Shown: in pieces, positions 1 to 6,056 of the stretch
Position numbering within the stretch: position 1 is the stretch's first letter
Layout of the letters: each line of letters opens with the position of its first letter
Assembly: GCA_944384475.1 (NCBI GenBank)
Contig: CALWTN010000042.1
Location: 1 to 11,443, forward strand
Direction: 5' to 3'
From: an uncultured Clostridia bacterium
GTDB taxonomy: Bacteria > Bacillota > Clostridia > Christensenellales > UBA1242
DNA length: 11,443 nt
Notes under the pieces: model-generated
What the model saw: only the letters and a program-made list of their open reading frames with translations
The model's database searches: none
Told to the model about the DNA's origin: nothing
Translations under genes and position numbers: made by a program

Positions 1-74
1 GGGGTGTCGCCAAGCGGTAAGGCATTGGACTCTGACTCCAACATGCGTAGGTTCGAATCCTACCACCCCAGCCA
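1..74 (+). tRNA. tRNA-Gln (anticodon CUG), lacking its first base
   Basis: This tRNA decodes CAG as glutamine. The anticodon stem is 25-29/37-41, with a seven-base loop at 30-36 and anticodon CTG at 32-34. The T-arm is 47-51/59-63 around TTCGAAT. The acceptor strand CACCCCA at 64-70 is followed by discriminator G71 and an encoded CCA (72-74). The acceptor partner should be TGGGGTG, so its first T lies one base before the window, as it does at base 480 in the second tRNA-Gln. The promoter is outside the window. The T-arm sequence (46-63) reappears inverted downstream at 103-118 and 249-266. Confidence 0.96.
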
Positions 75-99
75 AGTTGGTTTGTCAGGCTGCTTTATT

Positions 100-177
100 G
101 GCAGGATTCGAACCTACGGTTCGCCCCTCCGGGCGGGGAACGTAGCAAGTCCGTTCCCGTTTTGACTGAAAAATAAG
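100..177 (+). repeat. tRNA-Gln-associated structured repeat, copy A
   Basis: This 78-bp element is 73/78 identical, without gaps, to copy B at 584-661. It starts with the reverse complement of a tRNA-Gln T-arm: 103-118 is a perfect 16-nt inverted match to tRNA bases 46-61. A hairpin follows around TTCGCC/GGCGGG, then a 7-bp hairpin GGGAACG/CGTTCCC with a nine-base loop, then the shared tail GTTTTGACTGAAAAATAAG. Function is unknown. It could be a selfish tRNA-linked repeat, a processing or terminator-like structure, or debris from tRNA duplication. The strand given is that of the neighbouring tRNA. Confidence 0.8.
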
Positions 178-208
178 CACACCGGCATATTTTTCCGGGC
201 GTCAAAAC

Positions 209-224
209 CCTACCACCCCAGCCA
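209..224 (+). pseudogene. 3' relic of a tRNA-Gln gene
   Basis: These 16 bases are identical to bases 59-74 of the intact tRNA-Gln(CUG): the 3' half of the T stem, the acceptor 3' strand, the discriminator G and CCA. Nothing upstream resembles the rest of a tRNA, so it is not a functional gene. It lies 24 bases before repeat copy C, the same arrangement seen for the intact tRNA-Gln genes and their repeats. This supports a third tRNA-Gln module that has lost its 5' part. Confidence 0.65.
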
Positions 225-248
225 GTTAGTGTTCGAATAGCCTTACGT

Positions 249-298
249 GTAGGATTCGAACCTACGGTTCGCCCCTTCGGGCACAAACGCAGTCACGG
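249..298 (+). repeat. tRNA-Gln-associated repeat, truncated copy C
   Basis: Bases 249-266 are a perfect 18-nt inverted copy of tRNA-Gln(CUG) bases 46-63. The hairpin GCCC-CTTC-GGGC follows. The central GGGAACG/CGTTCCC hairpin and the GACTGAAAAATAAG tail of copies A and B are missing. The copy resumes with GCAGTCACGG (289-298), which is also found directly after copy B (663-672). This indicates an internal deletion of the longer form. Confidence 0.65.
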
Positions 299-329
299 CA
301 ACCAAAACGCAAACCGACAAGCGGATTGG

Positions 330-357
330 TTGTGACATTCTTCAAAAACAGTATTAG
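330..357 (+). promoter_or_regulatory. Possible promoter for the tRNA-Lys / tRNA-Gln(UUG) pair
   Basis: TTGTGA (330-335), a 16-bp spacer and TATTAG (352-357) would start transcription near 364, about 18 bases before tRNA-Lys. Both boxes are weak matches to the sigma-A consensus. Transcription could instead read through from upstream of the window. Confidence 0.35.
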
Positions 358-381
358 GAAAATAAAACAAGATTAACTTAT

Positions 382-457
382 GGTCCACTAGCTCAGTCGG
401 TAGAGCACTTGACTTTTAATCAAGGGGTCCCGGGTTCGAGCCCCGGGTGGGCCACCA
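382..457 (+). tRNA. tRNA-Lys (anticodon UUU)
   Basis: This is a complete 76-nt cloverleaf. The acceptor stem GGTCCAC (382-388) pairs with GTGGGCC (447-453), including one wobble pair. The anticodon stem CTTGA/TCAAG closes a seven-base loop with anticodon TTT at 415-417. The T-arm has a GC-rich stem around TTCGAGC, and CCA is encoded at 455-457. It reads AAA/AAG lysine codons. It sits 22 bp before tRNA-Gln(UUG), probably in the same transcript, and has no copy of the repeat after it. Confidence 0.97.
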
Positions 458-479
458 AAAACTGTTGCAATTCTAATAT

Positions 480-554
480 TGGGGTGTCGCCAAGCGGTAA
501 GGCACAAGACTTTGACTCTTGCATTCGTAGGTTCAAATCCTGCCACCCCAGCCA
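480..554 (+). tRNA. tRNA-Gln (anticodon UUG)
   Basis: The acceptor stem TGGGGTG (480-486) pairs with CACCCCA (544-550), followed by G551 and encoded CCA. The anticodon stem CAAGA/TCTTG (505-509/517-521) encloses a loop with anticodon TTG at 512-514. It reads CAA. It differs from the CUG isoacceptor in the anticodon stem and at two T-arm bases (loop TTCAAAT; a G in the 3' T stem). Those two differences are reproduced in the inverted copy at 583-602. An intrinsic terminator follows three bases after the CCA. Confidence 0.97.
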
Positions 555-556
555 AC

Positions 557-580
557 AAACTCGGACTTCCGAGTTTTTTT
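557..580 (+). terminator. Intrinsic terminator of the tRNA array
   Basis: AACTCGG (558-564) pairs with CCGAGTT (569-575) across a four-base loop, and the T run continues to base 580. It lies directly after tRNA-Gln(UUG), as expected for the end of the tRNA transcript. Repeat copy B lies beyond it. Confidence 0.85.
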
Positions 581-582
581 CA

Positions 583-672
583 TGGCAGGATTTGAACCTA
601 CGGCCCGCCTCTCCGGGCGGGGAACGTAACAAGTCCGTTCCCGTTTTGACTGAAAAATAAGAGCAGTCACGG
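583..672 (+). repeat. tRNA-Gln-associated structured repeat, copy B
   Basis: Bases 583-602 are a perfect 20-nt inverted copy of tRNA-Gln(UUG) 526-545, including the two bases that distinguish it from the CUG isoacceptor. The element then carries the hairpin CCCGCC/GGCGGG, the 7-bp hairpin GGGAACG/CGTTCCC and the tail shared with copy A (584-661 matches 100-177). TGACTG (648-653) can pair with CAGTCA (664-669), and a T run follows at 674-680. It sits between the tRNA terminator and the next gene's promoter. Confidence 0.8.
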
Positions 673-681
673 ATTTTTTTA

Positions 682-710
682 TTGACTTATGATTGCTTTA
701 ATGTTATAGT
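682..710 (+). promoter_or_regulatory. Sigma-A promoter giving a probable leaderless mRNA
   Basis: TTGACT (682-687), an optimal 17-bp spacer and TATAGT (705-710) are close to consensus. With the -10 hexamer ending at -7, +1 falls on base 717, the A of the ATG of the next gene. No Shine-Dalgarno sequence is present between the -10 box and that ATG. Confidence 0.8.
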
Positions 711-716
711 TAAGTC

Positions 717-1826
717 ATGACAGGATTTATTAAGCCAAATTTCAAAAGATCCGTTCTGAATATCTCAGCAACGCTTGCTGAGTTTTTAAATGCGCCTAAT
801 AAAAATACAATTTTGCCAATTTTAAAAAAACAGTTAAGCGGCAATCCTAAAAACGTTGTTTACATTTGTTTTGATGGATTGGGCATGCATCCTTTAAAAA
901 CCCATTTGCCGAAAGATGATATACTGCTTAAAAATGTTAAACAAGTGCTGACTTCAACTTTTCCAGCTACCACAACAAACGCAACCACATCTCTTCTTAC
1001 AAACACATGTCCGCTTGAACACGGTTGGTTTGGGTGGAGCATGTTTTTTAAAGATATGCACAGAAACGTAGATATCTTTTTGGGCAGAGACAGTGTAAGC
1101 GGAGAAAAAATAGAGGGGTATAGAAGTCAACTGGGACAGTTAAATTATTATTTTGATAATGCTGCAACTGATTATCAAATTAACACAGTTTTTCCTGACT
1201 ATGTGCAGGTGGCGCATCCAGAACGCAACAATATTTACATATCACGAGAACAATTTTTTGACCGCATTCAACAGATTTGCATGCGAGAAGGCAAGCAATT
1301 TATATATTCTTATTATCCGCAGCCGGATGACATCATGCATAAATTTGGGGTTAGCAGTCCACAGGCAAAGCAAGAAATTCAAAATATTTCGGATAGTTGC
1401 AAAGAAATGTTTAACAACACTCAGGATACGCTTTTTATAATTTCGGCAGATCATGGGCAAGTTGACGTGGAAGGATATGTTGATTTTTATGATGACGATG
1501 AACTTATGGACATGCTGGAAATCTATCCATATTTAGAGTCTAGATCGGCTGGATTTAAAGTTAAAGAGCAAAAAATCAAACAATTTGAAGATTATTTCAA
1601 TAAAAAATATTCAAATGATTTTCAATTATTTAAAAGTGAATGTTTGGTTAGTGAGGGCTATTTTGGCGATTGCGGAAACAAACAAGATTTGCTTGGCGAT
1701 TATATTGCAGTTGCGAAAAGCGGCAAAATTGGGATTTTGCATCCTTTTGTTCCAATGTTTAAAGGGCATCATGCTGGCTTGACACAACAGGAGATGGAAG
1801 TGCCATTGATTTTATTAAGAAATTAA
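717..1826 (+). CDS. Alkaline phosphatase superfamily hydrolase, nucleotide pyrophosphatase/phosphodiesterase-like
   Basis: This 369-aa protein has the metal-dependent phosphodiesterase fold of the alkaline phosphatase superfamily. Visible motifs are the first metal ligand in FDGLG (D53), the likely nucleophile T81 in STFPATTTNATTS, a PDDIMH motif (D204, H208), SADHG (D245, H246) and a C-terminal KGHHAG (H351/H352). Together these form a complete two-metal site. The length fits bacterial family members annotated as alkaline phosphatase family proteins. There is no signal peptide, so it should act in the cytoplasm; the substrate cannot be told from sequence. The ATG at 717 is favoured because the N-terminal helical region before FDGLG resembles the family and the next Met is at residue 56. 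No ribosome binding site precedes it. It is probably cotranscribed with the peptidase gene 20 bp downstream. Confidence 0.85.
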   Translation: MTGFIKPNFKRSVLNISATLAEFLNAPNKNTILPILKKQLSGNPKNVVYICFDGLGMHPLKTHLPKDDILLKNVKQVLTSTFPATTTNATTSLLTNTCPLEHGWFGWSMFFKDMHRNVDIFLGRDSVSGEKIEGYRSQLGQLNYYFDNAATDYQINTVFPDYVQVAHPERNNIYISREQFFDRIQQICMREGKQFIYSYYPQPDDIMHKFGVSSPQAKQEIQNISDSCKEMFNNTQDTLFIISADHGQVDVEGYVDFYDDDELMDMLEIYPYLESRSAGFKVKEQKIKQFEDYFNKKYSNDFQLFKSECLVSEGYFGDCGNKQDLLGDYIAVAKSGKIGILHPFVPMFKGHHAGLTQQEMEVPLILLRN

Positions 1827-1846
1827 TTTTATTTAGGAGAAGTTCA

Positions 1847-3115
1847 ATGTCGAAAATAAAAGTTTTTCGTTACCCAAATGGTGCAAAGATTATCTATGTG
1901 CAAGATAAAGATGCCGAGTTTACATATTTTAATTGTGAATTTAGAGTTGGCTCTGTTGACGAAGAAAAAGGCAAAGAAGGCGCAGCGCATTTTTTAGAGC
2001 ATATGGCGTTTAAAAGCACTTTAAACATGAGTGAATATGACAGAAAAAAAACATTAAACATTATGTGTGCAAACAATAATGCGTATACTGGCCATTATTC
2101 CATAACGTATGTTTTTTCAGCGCTTAATGAATTGTTTGAAGAAGGTTTCAAAATTTATGTGGATGGCATTACAAACTGCAAATTTGATAAGGATGATATT
2201 GCCAAAGAAAGAAAAGTTATCTTGGAAGAATATCAAAGAAGTTTGTCAAACCCAAATCGTTATGCGGGCAAAATATGCTATCAAAAAAGGTATAAAAACG
2301 CAGAATATTCGCATGATGTGATAGGCACGAAAACATCAATTAAAAATCTTTCAGCAAACGACTTAAAAGCCTTTTATCAAAAATTTACGCCAGATAAACT
2401 CACAATCTACGGCGGCGGAAAGATGAATGGTAAAGATTACAAAAAACTTATGGAAAAACATCTTGGAAAATTTTTGTTTATGCAAGATTTCCAAAGCGTG
2501 CCACAGCCAAAAGCGCAACTGATAGTCAAGCCAAGGTTTTATGCCTTTGATAATGGTAACGCTCAAATACAAGTGGTGATGTATTTTAATATATTCAATT
2601 TTAATGATCAAAGAAGGCCAGCGTTAATTTATATAAACTCTGCCTTAAACGGATTGGGCGGAAGGCTGTATGACGAAGCGAGGGATAGACAAGGGTTGGT
2701 GTATGACATTGGCACATATGACGGTTTGCAAGAAGACGGCGGTCACTTTGCTTTGAGATTTGGGTGTGTAAGCGAGAACGTATCAAAAGTTTTGAAAATA
2801 TTCAAAAACATTTTAAGAGACATTGCGACAAAAGGGCTGCAAGATGACGAATTCGCAAAAATTTCAAATGGAATAAAGGTGGATTTAGCAAACGCAAAAA
2901 TCAGTTTAAAAAGAAAGATAAACAACGCTTATGGCGATATGCGCTATTATGGGCGCTTGCTTACCGACAAAGAAAGGTGCGAGCCGTTTGAAAAAGTTAC
3001 TAATGAAGATATTAAACAGGTGGCGCAATATCTTTTGGATAACCAAAGTTACGTTATTGTTGGTGTTGGAAAAGGCGTTACAAAAGCGCAGCTTGAAAGT
3101 TACAAAAGGGCTTAA
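1847..3115 (+). CDS. M16B family zinc metallopeptidase
   Basis: This 422-aa protein is related to processing peptidases of the M16 (pitrilysin/mitochondrial processing peptidase) family. The inverted zinc motif HFLEH is at residues 48-52, and the third ligand is most likely E128 in ERKVILEEYQ. The C-terminal half carries the characteristic R279...Y286 pair (RDRQGLVY), so both halves of the M16 fold are present and the enzyme looks active. Such proteins usually work as homodimers or pairs that enclose short peptides; the substrate here is unknown. No signal peptide is seen. The start has a good Shine-Dalgarno AGGAGA at 1835-1840. It follows the hydrolase gene by 20 bp, presumably as one operon, and is closed by a terminator that overlaps its stop codon. 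Confidence 0.93.
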   Translation: MSKIKVFRYPNGAKIIYVQDKDAEFTYFNCEFRVGSVDEEKGKEGAAHFLEHMAFKSTLNMSEYDRKKTLNIMCANNNAYTGHYSITYVFSALNELFEEGFKIYVDGITNCKFDKDDIAKERKVILEEYQRSLSNPNRYAGKICYQKRYKNAEYSHDVIGTKTSIKNLSANDLKAFYQKFTPDKLTIYGGGKMNGKDYKKLMEKHLGKFLFMQDFQSVPQPKAQLIVKPRFYAFDNGNAQIQVVMYFNIFNFNDQRRPALIYINSALNGLGGRLYDEARDRQGLVYDIGTYDGLQEDGGHFALRFGCVSENVSKVLKIFKNILRDIATKGLQDDEFAKISNGIKVDLANAKISLKRKINNAYGDMRYYGRLLTDKERCEPFEKVTNEDIKQVAQYLLDNQSYVIVGVGKGVTKAQLESYKRA

Positions 3116-3133
3116 AAAATTAAGCCTTTTTTT
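3105..3133 (+). terminator. Intrinsic terminator overlapping the peptidase stop codon
   Basis: GGCTTAA (3109-3115) pairs with TTAAGCC (3120-3126) across AAAA, followed by seven T. The 5' arm includes the TAA stop at 3113-3115. A ribosome reaching the stop would cover the 5' arm. Confidence 0.85.
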
Positions 3134-3176
3134 ATTAAAATTTTTAAAATATTTTAAAAAATCACGCCATTTCATT

Positions 3177-3204
3177 TTGAAAAAAATTGCCTTTTTTGTA
3201 TACT
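3177..3204 (+). promoter_or_regulatory. Sigma-A promoter of ppdK
   Basis: TTGAAA (3177-3182), a 16-bp spacer and TATACT (3199-3204) predict a start near 3211. That gives a 22-nt leader containing the Shine-Dalgarno AAGGAG at 3221-3226. Confidence 0.7.
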
Positions 3205-3232
3205 AATTTCGTATCAAAAAAAGGAGAAATGC

Positions 3233-5860
3233 ATGAAAAAATTTGTTTACGCTTTTAAAGAAGCAGACGGAAAAAACAAAGCACTTTTTGGTGGTAAAGG
3301 TGCAAACCTTGCAGAAATGACACGCCTTGGCATGCCTGTTCCACAAGGGTTTATCGTAACCACTGAGGCCTGCACTCAATACTATGCAGATGGCAGAAAA
3401 ATCAACGATAACATCATGAAGCAGATTGAAACTAAACTTGCCGAACTTGAAAAAATCACAGGCAAAAAGTTTGGTGACAAAAACAATCCTCTTCTTGTTT
3501 CAGTTCGCTCAGGCGCAAGAGTTTCAATGCCTGGGATGATGGACACAATCTTAAACCTTGGCCTTAACGACGAAGTTGTTGAAGGCTTGGCAGCGCTCTC
3601 TGGAAACCCAAGGTTTGCGTATGATTCTTACAGAAGATTTATCCAAATGTTCTCAGATGTTGTTATGCAACAAGATAAATCAAAATACGAAAGAATTTTG
3701 GATGAAATCAAAGAAAAGAAAGGCGTTAAGTATGATAAAGACCTTTCAGCTGACGATTTAAAAGAGATCGTTAAACTCTTCAAGTCGCTCTACAAAAAAG
3801 GCCTTGGCGAGGAATTTCCACAACAGCCAAAAGTTCAACTTATGGAGGCTGTTAAAGCTGTGTTCCGTTCTTGGGATAACGACAGGGCAAACGTTTACAG
3901 AAGAATGCACGACATTCCATATGAATGGGGCACTGCTGTGAATGTTCAATCAATGGTGTTTGGAAACCTTGGTGACGATTCGGGCACAGGCGTTGCGTTC
4001 AGCCGTAACCCTGCAACAGGTGAAAACCAATTATATGGTGAATACTTGATGAATGCTCAGGGCGAAGATGTTGTTGCGGGAATCAGAACTCCGCTTCCTA
4101 TTTCAACTCTTAAAGAGCAAAATCCAAAGGTTTATGATGAATTTGTTAGAATTGCTAAAACCCTTGAAAAACACAATCATGATATGCAGGACATGGAGTT
4201 TACCATTGAAAAAGGCAAACTTTATATGCTTCAAACAAGAAACGGCAAAAGAACAGCCAAGGCTGCATTGAAAGTTGCGGTGGATCTTGTTAACGAGAAG
4301 ATGATCACCGAAAAAGAAGCACTTCTCATGATCGATCCTAAACAGCTTGATGCACTTTTGCATCCTCAATTTGACGCAGCAGCACTCAAAAAAGCACAGG
4401 TTATTGCCGAGGCGCTTCCTGCTTCTCCTGGAGCTGCTTGCGGAAAGATTTGCTTCACTGCTGAAAAAGCCAAAGAAATGGCTGAAAAGAAAGAAAAAGT
4501 TGTGCTTGTTCGTTTGGAAACCTCGCCAGAAGACATTGAAGGCATGGCTGCTTCACAAGGCATTTTAACTGCTAGAGGAGGAATGACTTCTCACGCCGCA
4601 GTTGTTGCAAGAGGCATGGGCACTGCATGTGTTGCAGGTTGCAGCGCAATCAAATTTGCACCAGACGGTAAATCATTCACAATTAAAAATAAAATCTTTA
4701 AAGAGGGCGATTTAATTGCTTTTGACGGCTCGACAGGCAAAATCTATGCTGGCGCAGTTGCAACCGAGCCTGCAAAAATCTCTGGCGAATTTGCCACAAT
4801 CATGAAATGGGCTGACGAAAATCGTAAGCTTCAAGTAAGAACAAATGCCGACAATCCAAAGGACGCTAAAAACGCTTTTGATTTTGGTGCAGAAGGCATT
4901 GGCCTTTGCAGAACAGAGCACATGTTCTTTGACGCAGACAGAATTATGGCTATGCGTGAGATGATTGTTGCATCAAATGTTGAAGACAGAAAGAAAGCCC
5001 TTGCAAAACTTCTTCCAATGCAAAAGAAGGATTTTAAAGGCTTGTATACAGCAATGAAAGGCCGTCCAGTTACAATTCGTTTCTTAGATCCACCTCTTCA
5101 TGAATTTCTTCCACACACTGACGATGAAATCAAAGTTCTTGCAAAAGAGATGAACATTTCTGCTGCTTCACTTAAACAAACAGTTGCCGACCTTCATGAG
5201 TTCAACCCAATGATGGGGCACAGAGGTTTGCGTCTAGCTGTAACATATCCTGAAATTGCTGAGATGCAAACTCAGGCTGTTATTGAAGCCGCAATCGAAG
5301 TTAAAAAATCTCATGGTTATGACATCGTTCCTGAAATCATGATTCCTCTCACATGCGACAGCAAAGAATTTAAGTTTGTTCGTGATATTGTTGCAAACAA
5401 GGCTGACGAAATTATCGCTAAGAAGAGGGCAGATTTGAAATATAAAATCGGCACAATGATTGAAATTCCTCGTGCAGCACTCACTGCTGATGAAGTTGCA
5501 AAATATGCAGAATTCTTTTCATTTGGCACAAACGACTTGACACAAATGACCTATGGTTTCAGCCGTGACGATGCTGGCAAATTCTTGGATGTTTACTATC
5601 AAAAGAAGATTTTTGAAAGCGATCCTTTTGCTCGTTTGGATCAAAATGGCGTTGGCAAACTTGTTAAAATGGCTGCCGACCTTGGCAAGTCAACTCGTCC
5701 AGACATCAAACTTGGCATATGCGGCGAACATGGCGGAGATCCATCAAGCGTTGAATTCTGCCACAATGCAGGGCTTAACTATGTTTCATGCTCTCCATTC
5801 CGTGTGCCAATCGCAAGGCTTGCAGCTGCTCAGGCAAACATCAAAAATCCAAGAAAATAA
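3233..5860 (+). CDS. ppdK: Pyruvate, phosphate dikinase
   Basis: PPDK interconverts pyruvate + ATP + Pi and PEP + AMP + PPi in the cytoplasm, acting in PPi-linked glycolysis or gluconeogenesis in many anaerobes. The 875 aa are the usual full length. The N-terminal ATP-grasp region (about 1-340) has FGGKGANLAEM near the start. The swivelling phosphohistidine domain has GGMTSHAAVV with catalytic H454 and the adjacent T452 targeted by regulatory proteins in other species. The C-terminal PEP/pyruvate barrel (about 530-870) has R560, R616, E744, N767 in FGTNDLTQ and C830 in GICGEHGG. All sit one position before the residues known in the Clostridium symbiosum enzyme. The start has AAGGAG six bases upstream. 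The gene has its own promoter and terminator, so it is a monocistronic unit. No PPDK regulatory protein gene is nearby. Confidence 0.98.
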   Translation: MKKFVYAFKEADGKNKALFGGKGANLAEMTRLGMPVPQGFIVTTEACTQYYADGRKINDNIMKQIETKLAELEKITGKKFGDKNNPLLVSVRSGARVSMPGMMDTILNLGLNDEVVEGLAALSGNPRFAYDSYRRFIQMFSDVVMQQDKSKYERILDEIKEKKGVKYDKDLSADDLKEIVKLFKSLYKKGLGEEFPQQPKVQLMEAVKAVFRSWDNDRANVYRRMHDIPYEWGTAVNVQSMVFGNLGDDSGTGVAFSRNPATGENQLYGEYLMNAQGEDVVAGIRTPLPISTLKEQNPKVYDEFVRIAKTLEKHNHDMQDMEFTIEKGKLYMLQTRNGKRTAKAALKVAVDLVNEKMITEKEALLMIDPKQLDALLHPQFDAAALKKAQVIAEALPASPGAACGKICFTAEKAKEMAEKKEKVVLVRLETSPEDIEGMAASQGILTARGGMTSHAAVVARGMGTACVAGCSAIKFAPDGKSFTIKNKIFKEGDLIAFDGSTGKIYAGAVATEPAKISGEFATIMKWADENRKLQVRTNADNPKDAKNAFDFGAEGIGLCRTEHMFFDADRIMAMREMIVASNVEDRKKALAKLLPMQKKDFKGLYTAMKGRPVTIRFLDPPLHEFLPHTDDEIKVLAKEMNISAASLKQTVADLHEFNPMMGHRGLRLAVTYPEIAEMQTQAVIEAAIEVKKSHGYDIVPEIMIPLTCDSKEFKFVRDIVANKADEIIAKKRADLKYKIGTMIEIPRAALTADEVAKYAEFFSFGTNDLTQMTYGFSRDDAGKFLDVYYQKKIFESDPFARLDQNGVGKLVKMAADLGKSTRPDIKLGICGEHGGDPSSVEFCHNAGLNYVSCSPFRVPIARLAAAQANIKNPRK

Positions 5861-5871
5861 CAAAAAAATTA

Positions 5872-5902
5872 AAAAAAAACAGTCAATTTAGGCTGTTTTT
5901 TT
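5872..5902 (+). terminator. Intrinsic terminator of ppdK
   Basis: AACAGTC (5878-5884) pairs with GGCTGTT (5891-5897), including one G-T wobble, across a six-base loop. An A-rich run precedes it and T 5898-5902 follow. It starts 12 bases after the ppdK stop. Confidence 0.85.
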
Positions 5903-5919
5903 ATTATTTATCTAAAAAG

Positions 5920-5960
5920 TTATCCACATTGCGCAAAAATTGCGCAATTTTTTATCCACA
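5920..5960 (+). promoter_or_regulatory. Pair of perfect DnaA boxes flanking a palindromic hairpin
   Basis: TTATCCACA occurs at 5920-5928 and again at 5952-5960, in the same orientation with centres 32 bp apart, close to three helical turns. Between them are two copies of the palindrome TTGCGCAA (5929-5936 and 5940-5947), 11 bp apart. TTATCCACA is the strong DnaA-binding 9-mer in E. coli and B. subtilis. A DnaA-binding cluster that titrates DnaA or regulates a neighbouring gene is an inference. No dnaA or dnaN is nearby, so this is not an obvious oriC. Confidence 0.55.
5928..5953 (+). terminator. Possible second terminator-like hairpin after ppdK
   Basis: ATTGCGCAA (5928-5936) and TTGCGCAAT (5940-5948) can form a 9-bp stem with an AAA loop, followed by a run of T to 5953. 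It could back up the ppdK terminator. It shares bases with the putative DnaA boxes, so the two readings are partly alternatives. Confidence 0.45.
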
Positions 5961-6056
5961 TTTTTATCAAAAATATTTTTCACTAAATTTAGCAAAAAGG
6001 GCAAAGCGTCAGAGGAGCATAAAAAATCAACCTATTCAAAAAAAATTGAAGAAGAA

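Larger units (their letters stand above)
75..381. other. Intergenic mosaic between tRNA-Gln(CUG) and tRNA-Lys
   Basis: No credible protein gene is visible in these 307 bases. In order they hold a short unique spacer (75-99), repeat copy A (100-177), a hairpin-rich stretch ending in GTCAAAAC at 201-208 that can pair with GTTTTGAC at 159-166, a 16-nt tRNA-Gln 3' relic (209-224), and truncated repeat copy C (249-298). A unique spacer follows, with a 7-bp inverted repeat CAACCAA/TTGGTTG (299-305 and 326-332), and then a possible promoter for tRNA-Lys. The layout suggests duplication and decay of tRNA-Gln modules. Confidence 0.7.

Noticed and set aside
95..660. Open frames on both strands across the tRNA region (95-286, 409-660, 420-632)
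   Set aside because: They run through tRNA genes, the terminator and the repeat copies. Their similarity to each other comes from the repeated DNA, and they have no convincing ribosome binding sites.
100..661. Repeat copies A and B as att sites of an integrated element
   Set aside because: The segment between them holds only tRNA genes and repeat debris. No integrase or cargo is present, and the tRNA match is inverted, whereas integration normally leaves direct tRNA-end copies.
5920..5960. Chromosomal origin oriC
   Set aside because: Only two boxes are seen. There is no dnaA, dnaN or rnpA-rpmH nearby and no clear unwinding region with further boxes.
5940..6056. TTG at 5940 as start of the HTHP protein
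   Set aside because: The codon lies inside the palindromic hairpin with no Shine-Dalgarno, and the added residues look like translated AT-rich spacer. Not fully excluded.
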